From Marininema halotolerans (GTDB lineage: Bacteria > Bacillota > Bacilli > Thermoactinomycetales > DSM-45169): DNA of 64,000 nucleotides. Every line of letters begins with the position of its first letter. Position 1 is the first letter of the stretch. A program made the position numbers and the translations under genes. The stretch covers positions 23,543-87,542 of the forward strand of contig NZ_FPAA01000012.1 in assembly GCF_900116235.1 (NCBI RefSeq). Direction: 5' to 3'. Positions 59,713 to 64,000 of the stretch are shown in pieces. Under the pieces are notes generated by a model that did not search any database, was not told the DNA's origin, and worked only from the letters and a program-made list of their open reading frames with translations.

Positions 59713-61014
59713 GGGCCCGATGGCTAAGGCACTAAAAGTAATCGGACCGATTACTTGCCCAGTGCTGCCGTTACTGGCTGTTGACTCAATGGTCATCGTG
59801 TATATATGGAAAAGGGACGTAACATTAAAATCAATGGTTTGGACGGAGATGGTATAAAAGGGGGTTCCAGTGAAAAATAGTGGGTAAGGGGCGTTAAATA
59901 TTTCGCCACCATCTCGAAAGATGCGAATTCGCAATTGCGATTGACCAAAGCCGATATTATAGAGACACCCGATGGTACCTTGGATTTGAACGCGATTGTT
60001 GCCAGCAAAGCTTGCAGGAATATATATTCCGGTGCCAGCAAGCTGAAGACGAGCGGGAGAGCTTGGAATGGCTAAAGGGCTGGCCGTTACTTGTACACTA
60101 CGGGGGACACTGGCGTTATAATCGAGGACTTGATTATTTTGGTTGGAGGCAATCTGGGTATCTGTCCCGATCACGATGCCACTAAAGACGATAGGGCCGA
60201 CCACTTGGGCGGTGCCTCCCGTGAGATTCTCAACAGTAAGGGTGTAGACATGAAAGCCTGTGGGAACATCAAAGTCAATGGTGTGGAAACCACTACTAAT
60301 GAATCTGATATTAATAGTATCCATGGAAGCTTCGGTATTGAAAATTTCGCTACCGTCTCGAAAGATCCGAAACAGGTATTGATTGGTACCACTCACACTT
60401 TGGACACCGACGGTCGCTTTTAGTTGAACCCGGTTGGTTCCACTACCATTGGTAGGAATGGTGATCCCAAGGCCCGCCAATTGTACCCGTGTGGGAGATG
60501 TGGGAATCGCTACGGGAGAGGCCACCCCTTGTACACTTTGAGGCACACTCGCTTGATAGTTGAGTACTTGATCATTACTTACCGTATCCGCTGTACCTAC
60601 AGCTAAGGCACTAAAGGTAATTGGTCCAATGATACTGTTTGTCAAAGAGACGGACTCTACAGTTACGGAGTAGATATGAAAGCCTTGAGAGACGTTAAAG
60701 TCTACCGTATCAAAGGTAAAAACAGAGCTTTGAAAACCAGGAGGAGAAGCCGAGGGTGTGTCTTGTTGTTCGTTGAAAATCTCATCTCCGTCTCGGAAGA
60801 TACGAAAGCGAACGCTCCCCGTGCTTGATGAGACATTTTTAATTACACCCACCGTGGCAGTGACTTCGACCCGATTGGCGCCCGCACCGGAAGGGGGAAT
60901 AAAGACACCGACACTGGCTAGTTGCAACCTTGCTGGGGAGGTGGGAATTAAGACCTGCCCAGATTGAACGCTTAAGGGGACACTGGCAGCGTAGTCCAAA
61001 ATTTTTCGTGCCAA
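59704..61014 (-). CDS. Three-repeat protein F (tandem paralogue family, putative spore surface)
   Basis: 436 residues, TTG start at 61014 (MARKILDYAASVPLSVQSGQ) behind AAGGAG. FRIFRDGDEIFN, FRIFRDGSEIFN and IRIFRDGGEIFN mark the three repeats. Minus-strand CATAAACTA at 61045-61053. Rightmost and first-placed member of the array. Predicted beta-rich with Ser, Thr, Asn and few charged residues, no Cys-rich part except GCLYN in repeat 3. I know no described family for the repeat; exosporium-type proteins are the nearest idea, from composition and promoter only. Confidence 0.78.
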   Translation of the reverse strand: MARKILDYAASVPLSVQSGQVLIPTSPARLQLASVGVFIPPSGAGANRVEVTATVGVIKNVSSSTGSVRFRIFRDGDEIFNEQQDTPSASPPGFQSSVFTFDTVDFNVSQGFHIYSVTVESVSLTNSIIGPITFSALAVGTADTVSNDQVLNYQASVPQSVQGVASPVAIPTSPTRVQLAGLGITIPTNGSGTNRVQLKATVGVQSVSGTNQYLFRIFRDGSEIFNTEASMDTINIRFISSGFHTIDFDVPTGFHVYTLTVENLTGGTAQVVGPIVFSGIVIGTDTQIASNQNNQVLDYNASVPRSVQVTASPLAIPSSPARLQLAGTGIYIPASFAGNNRVQIQGTIGCLYNIGFGQSQLRIRIFRDGGEIFNAPYPLFFTGTPFYTISVQTIDFNVTSLFHIYTMTIESTASNGSTGQVIGPITFSALAIGPID

Positions 61015-61044
61015 GAAAATGACAGCTCCTTAAATCAGTTTCAT

Positions 61045-61053
61045 TAGTTTATG
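61045..61053 (-). promoter_or_regulatory. Sigma-K type -10 box of gene F
   Basis: Minus-strand CATAAACTA, 31 bases before the TTG start. Confidence 0.5.
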
Positions 61054-61097
61054 ATAGTTTCTAGGAGATTGAAACGGCAGATTTACAGAAGGATATA

Positions 61098-61144
61098 TGT
61101 AAAATACCCATTCATCAATGGAAGTGATGAATGGGTATTTTACA
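61098..61144 (-). terminator. Perfect 20-bp stem after the NTF2-like gene
   Basis: Arms 61098-61117 and 61125-61144 with a seven-base loop. The AAAATA/TATTTT ends give short T runs on both strands. It ends the minus-strand gene at 61149. Confidence 0.8.
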
Positions 61145-61148
61145 TGCC

Positions 61149-61520
61149 TTACGATTTAAATGTACTTTGAACATAAGTTAAAAACCACTGGTCTCCATCT
61201 TTCACAAATACGAGATGAAGATAGTATTCCTTGTGGTAGGGGTTCCCTCCGGAATCCAAATCATCATAATGAATCAATAATAAGGCGAAGGCCATTTCCG
61301 AAGATTCGATGGTTTTCACGATTTGATACGTCATGCGCCAATCAGGATCCATAATCCAGGACTGATGAAATTGGATAAATTCATTGCGATTCTGAATCAA
61401 TTTTCCATTTGGTAAAATGAGGGTGATGGTTGTCTCGTGAATGGTTGCTATAAACGCTTTGATATTCCGCTGAGTGAGGGTTTGTAGATGATGTTCCAAC
61501 GATTGAATAAATGTCGTCAT
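61149..61520 (-). CDS. NTF2/SnoaL-like protein (DUF4440 type)
   Basis: A 123-residue protein with the cone-shaped NTF2-like fold predicted from pattern: an N-terminal helix pair (LEHHLQTLTQRNIKAFIATI), then LPNGKLIQNRNEFIQFHQSW, and strands ending in the family-typical HLVFVKDGDQWFLTYVQST. Such proteins bind small molecules or act as isomerases; here function is unknown. ATG ending at 61520 follows TTGGAGGAG. A single gene between the repeat array and the TPR gene. Confidence 0.78.
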   Translation of the reverse strand: MTTFIQSLEHHLQTLTQRNIKAFIATIHETTITLILPNGKLIQNRNEFIQFHQSWIMDPDWRMTYQIVKTIESSEMAFALLLIHYDDLDSGGNPYHKEYYLHLVFVKDGDQWFLTYVQSTFKS

Positions 61521-61781
61521 AGATGATTCTCCTCCAACTTATCGTTCTTTTTCCATCTACTATAAAAAAATGAGAAGTAAAAATATTGTATCATACCAGC
61601 GCCATATTCAGGCAAATATTATCAAATAAATAACAATTATATTGTTGTGATTGGATGAATTATAAATGTTAAACCAGTCTGCTTTACAAACTGAAAGTAT
61701 GTTTAATCATACATGCATACAGATGAAAGGGAAATACTGAACCATACCCAGACAATTTGTGTTTATTGAGGGGGGCTTGGG
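61521..61781. other. Divergent intergenic region
   Basis: AT-rich, no gene. TTTACA at about 61690 followed by AATCAT at 16 bp is a possible promoter for the TPR gene, and GTATGTTTAATCATAC at 61697-61712 is a dyad that overlaps it. Confidence 0.35.
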
Positions 61782-63170
61782 ATGTTTCAACAGTGGTTAG
61801 AGCAATTAACCAAAGAGCTTGGAGAAATCGGTGAAAGTTATCCTCATGCTCCTGAGCCAGATCGTTCCCGCTTAAAAGAGGAGTTTAAGGAGATTCAACT
61901 CATTTGCGAAAATGTATTAGAGGGTTGGATCACCCTCGAAGAGCAAATGGCTTTAATGGCTAAAAAATATCCGGAGTTAGCAACGGAGTCTGCTCAAGAG
62001 GATATTGGGGAGGAATTTTGGCTAGAAGGCCATGTGGTACGTTCCTTCCGTCAGGGACAAGGCTACTATCAGTTAAAGATGTTTGGAGAAGCAAAGCCTT
62101 ATTTTAATCGCGTGGTTCAAGAGGCCCCGGATTTTCTGCTTGGACGGGTGTATTTAGCACTGAGTTATTTCCAACAGCAAAATTGGGAAGAGGCGAGTAA
62201 AGAATTTTATCTCGTCACGAAAACGGCGGAGCATTCCCGGTTTGTCTCCTTTGCATATCATATGCTGGGCTGTATCCATGTACAAAAAGGAGAAGATGAG
62301 CTGGCCGTTCGTCAGTTTACACGTTCATTGGATATACATGAGGAAGGTAAAGATACCTGGTTTAATCTAGGAGCCTGCTATTATCGATTGAGAAATTATC
62401 CAGAAGCGATTCCGCAATTCTTCCAATCCCTTCGTCTTGACCCGGATGATTGGGAGTCAATGTACTATCTATCCTGCTGTTATAAAGAAGTGGAACAGTG
62501 GGAGAGCGTTCGCTTTTGGCGTTCTGCGGTATATAAAAAGACGAATCACCCCATTGTGATGGAGAGCATTGCGAAGGATTTTGAAGACACAGGAGATGTC
62601 GAGGGTGCGCTACGTTGGTATCAAAAGCTGATGATTGCGGATCCGAAGAGGGCTTCTGCCTACCACGGTGTAAGTTGGAATAAATGGGCATCAGGCGATC
62701 ATGATGGAGCCCTATTGCTATTACAAAAGGGATTAACGTTAGAGCCCCATAATAAAGAATATCTGTTTACTTATGTGTGGTATTTACTCCAACAAGGAGA
62801 ACTAAAAAAAGTGGAGAAGGTACTTCAGAGATTGTCTGATGAGATGTTGTCTCATCCTCAATGGTTAATTCTTCGTTCACGGTGGCACGTTCATTGTGGT
62901 GATTTTACGAATGCGAAGGCAACAGCACGCCAAGTGGTTGATTCCCAGGATCCCTATACCTGTTCTCTTGGTTATTATCAATTAGGGCGTGTATTATTGG
63001 AGCAAGAAGATGTAAAAGAAGCAGCCAAACATTTTCATACAGCCCTTCAATTGTTTCCACAATGGAAGGAACCTCTCTTTTATCAAGGGTTATGTTATTT
63101 GTTGGATGGGGAGATTGAGGGAACGCGCCAATGTTGGGAGCAGCTCCCGATGATAATCTCATCCGATTAG
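61782..63170 (+). CDS. Tetratricopeptide repeat protein
   Basis: 462 residues. The N-terminal 70 residues are acidic helices; from about residue 85 at least eight TPR units follow, for example FRQGQGYYQLKMFGEAKPYF, FNLGACYYRLRNYPEAIPQF, and YQLGRVLLEQEDVKEAAKHF with LFYQGLCYLLDGEIEGTRQC near the end. No enzyme domain, signal peptide or membrane helix. TPR arrays hold protein partners; the partner is unknown. ATG 61782 follows GAGGGGGG. It ends at a bidirectional terminator. Confidence 0.88.
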   Translation: MFQQWLEQLTKELGEIGESYPHAPEPDRSRLKEEFKEIQLICENVLEGWITLEEQMALMAKKYPELATESAQEDIGEEFWLEGHVVRSFRQGQGYYQLKMFGEAKPYFNRVVQEAPDFLLGRVYLALSYFQQQNWEEASKEFYLVTKTAEHSRFVSFAYHMLGCIHVQKGEDELAVRQFTRSLDIHEEGKDTWFNLGACYYRLRNYPEAIPQFFQSLRLDPDDWESMYYLSCCYKEVEQWESVRFWRSAVYKKTNHPIVMESIAKDFEDTGDVEGALRWYQKLMIADPKRASAYHGVSWNKWASGDHDGALLLLQKGLTLEPHNKEYLFTYVWYLLQQGELKKVEKVLQRLSDEMLSHPQWLILRSRWHVHCGDFTNAKATARQVVDSQDPYTCSLGYYQLGRVLLEQEDVKEAAKHFHTALQLFPQWKEPLFYQGLCYLLDGEIEGTRQCWEQLPMIISSD

Positions 63171-63173
63171 CAT

Positions 63174-63209
63174 AAAAAACCAAGGTCAGCGAACTGACCT
63201 TGGTTTTTT
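63174..63209. terminator. Bidirectional terminator between TPR gene and minus-strand membrane protein
   Basis: Perfect 16-pair stem (63174-63189 with 63194-63209), loop CGAA, with A6/T6 ends, serving both convergent genes. Confidence 0.93.
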
Positions 63210-63528
63210 ATGATGATGGATTCCAATAACGCATATAGGTCATTTCAGAGGTGGGATGTTTGCTAACGATATGTCCTTTTTCGTCAAGTTGTACTTCTAC
63301 TTTTTGATATTCCTCAATACGCCAATCACCCTTCGTACGGCTGCCTACCCACTCTAATTGCACTTCGGTCCGTAAATCAGGAACAGCAGACTCTGCGGTT
63401 GCAGGAATCGCCTGTGGCAGTGTAATGACTTCTCGAGCAACTAGTAACCCGATAAGCATCATATTCATGGCGACAGCCGTCCCCAAGAGAACGGCGATCC
63501 ATGATTTTTTGACGGATGTATCTTCCAT
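63208..63528 (-). CDS. Single-pass membrane protein of unknown function
   Basis: 106 residues from the ATG ending at 63528, which follows ATGGAGGT; longer starts lack ribosome sites. One N-terminal membrane helix (SWIAVLLGTAVAMNMMLIGL), then an outside domain of about 75 residues with DLRTEVQLEWVGSRTKGDWR, and a C-terminus MTYMRYWNPSS. No family recognised. The next minus-strand gene upstream (63605-63769) also codes a small membrane protein and they may be cotranscribed, 76 bases apart. Confidence 0.7.
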   Translation of the reverse strand: MEDTSVKKSWIAVLLGTAVAMNMMLIGLLVAREVITLPQAIPATAESAVPDLRTEVQLEWVGSRTKGDWRIEEYQKVEVQLDEKGHIVSKHPTSEMTYMRYWNPSS

Positions 63529-63604
63529 ATGGACCTCCATCATTCGTTTGGTACATGTGTATGGAGAAGAAGAATGAAACATACATCCATCATCTGAGAC
63601 AAGG

Positions 63605-63769
63605 CTAACTTATTCCAAGAAGTAACCAAAGAGCAACCACAGCGATGGATATTTGATAGACAACAACAAACCAGTCCGGGTTTCCTCGGTTTTGAAATCC
63701 TTTGACTACTACATATACCGCATGAATGATGACAACGACAAGCGCAATTTGAACCAATAGTTCTGGCAT
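63605..63769 (-). CDS. Small two-helix membrane protein (54 residues)
   Basis: Short gene read from the minus strand: MPELLVQIALVVVIIHAVYV begins it, then a short polar turn with QNRGNPDW, then FVVVYQISIAVVALWLLLGI and the stop. Two hydrophobic helices of about 20 residues joined by a basic loop. GTGGAGGTGAGG stands at good distance before the ATG, which is the main support. No family recognised. It precedes the single-pass membrane protein gene on the same strand. Confidence 0.65.
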   Translation of the reverse strand: MPELLVQIALVVVIIHAVYVVVKGFQNRGNPDWFVVVYQISIAVVALWLLLGIS

Positions 63770-63908
63770 CAACCTCACCTCCACTGAAAATTTATGTGGT
63801 GAGGTTTGTCTTCATGAATAGAAGGATTTTGAATGTTAGAGAATTTATTATTGGATGCACGTTTTGTAAGTGGATGGGTCTTCATTCAATTTTAATTTAT
63901 CTTAATTG

Positions 63909-64000
63909 CGCCGAGAATACTCCCACCTCAACGAAGTAGGTGGGGGATGAATCGGCGTGACAGACTTGAGAGGGGTGTTTTTTCCCCCTCGCAAGTCTGT
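63909..64000. other. Nested hairpins resembling an IS200/IS605-type element end
   Basis: Outer arms CGCCGA (63909-63914) and TCGGCG (63952-63957) enclose GAATACT and CCCACCT/AGGTGGG (63922-63928 with 63938-63944). Next comes a long stem ACAGACTTG..GAGGGG / CCCCTC..CAAGTCTGT (63960-64000). The bases 63770-63908 hold no gene. The CCCACCT...AGGTGGG hairpin with GAAT flank is like the structured ends next to tnpB genes, but no transposase is in the window. Confidence 0.4.

Noticed and set aside
51591..60606. Several plus-strand frames of 60-157 residues opposite the repeat proteins
   Set aside because: They are antisense shadows of the repeat genes, recur at the same place in each repeat, and lack ribosome sites.
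51150..61014. CRISPR-like or satellite repeat array
   Set aside because: The periodic similarity comes from coding repeats of about 145 codons in a gene family, not short spaced DNA repeats.
1..64000. tRNA or rRNA genes, prophage genes, CRISPR arrays, replication origin
   Set aside because: I looked in the gaps between genes and saw no cloverleaf, rRNA segment, phage module, spaced repeat array or DnaA-box cluster.

Overview
The window reads as chromosome of an endospore-forming Bacillota close to Bacillales. Evidence: spore germination genes, YpjB, bacillithiol genes (bshA, bshB1), ReoY, a cytochrome bc complex of the menaquinol type, strong AGGAGG-like ribosome sites, many TTG starts, and a gene order that follows Bacillus subtilis from aroF(aroC)-aroB-aroH-trpEDCFBA-hisC-tyrA-aroE(aroA) through ypiB-ypiF-qcrABC-ypjB-ypjD-dapB-mgsA-bshB1-bshA-cca-birA-panBCD. 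A member of or near the Thermoactinomycetaceae is my guess only.

1-2.3 kb: end of a germinant receptor operon (A subunit cut by the window edge, then the C lipoprotein). 2.3-13.7 kb: a polysaccharide-type locus with two DUF4912-like proteins, two large GH57/DUF1957-like + GT4 fusion proteins, a TPP enzyme resembling the IorA subunit, an NDP-sugar pyrophosphorylase, an FkbM-type methyltransferase and another SAM methyltransferase. A good sigma-K type promoter at 2321-2349 suggests that at least its left part is made in the mother cell during sporulation.

13.9-28.3 kb: the aromatic supraoperon. It differs from B. subtilis in carrying an isochorismate synthase (menF) between aroH and trpE, and in having a terminator between trpA and hisC. 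The trpE leader has a near-perfect 11-position array of (G/T)AG triplets at exactly 5-nt spacing before a terminator, the signature of TRAP control. 28.3-28.6 kb: a likely small RNA gene with its own consensus promoter, several strong hairpins and a terminator; I cannot assign it to a known family.

28.7-37.8 kb: a membrane protein, a winged-helix-like protein, ReoY, YpiF, QcrABC, YpjB, an inverted YitT-family protein, MazG-like YpjD, DapB and a PCYCGC lipoprotein. 38-40.4 kb: a cluster of small secreted proteins, four of which share a three-cysteine pattern. 40.6-42.7 kb: DHA2-type efflux pump with its PadR regulator. 42.9-49.8 kb: mgsA, bshB1, bshA, cca, birA, panBCD in tightly coupled order.

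49.8-61 kb is the accessory part: a VOC-family protein, a frameshifted transposase remnant, a 60-bp near palindrome, and then six minus-strand paralogues of about 437 residues, each built of three repeats of about 145 residues. Five of the six have a CATANNNTA box (sigma-K/sigma-E type -10) just upstream and all appear to start with TTG, so I infer a family of spore-surface proteins expanded by tandem duplication; one copy is frameshifted. An aquaporin-arsenate reductase pair sits inside the array. 61-64 kb: an NTF2-like protein, a TPR protein, two small membrane proteins and, at the right edge, hairpins that resemble the end of an IS200/IS605-type element.
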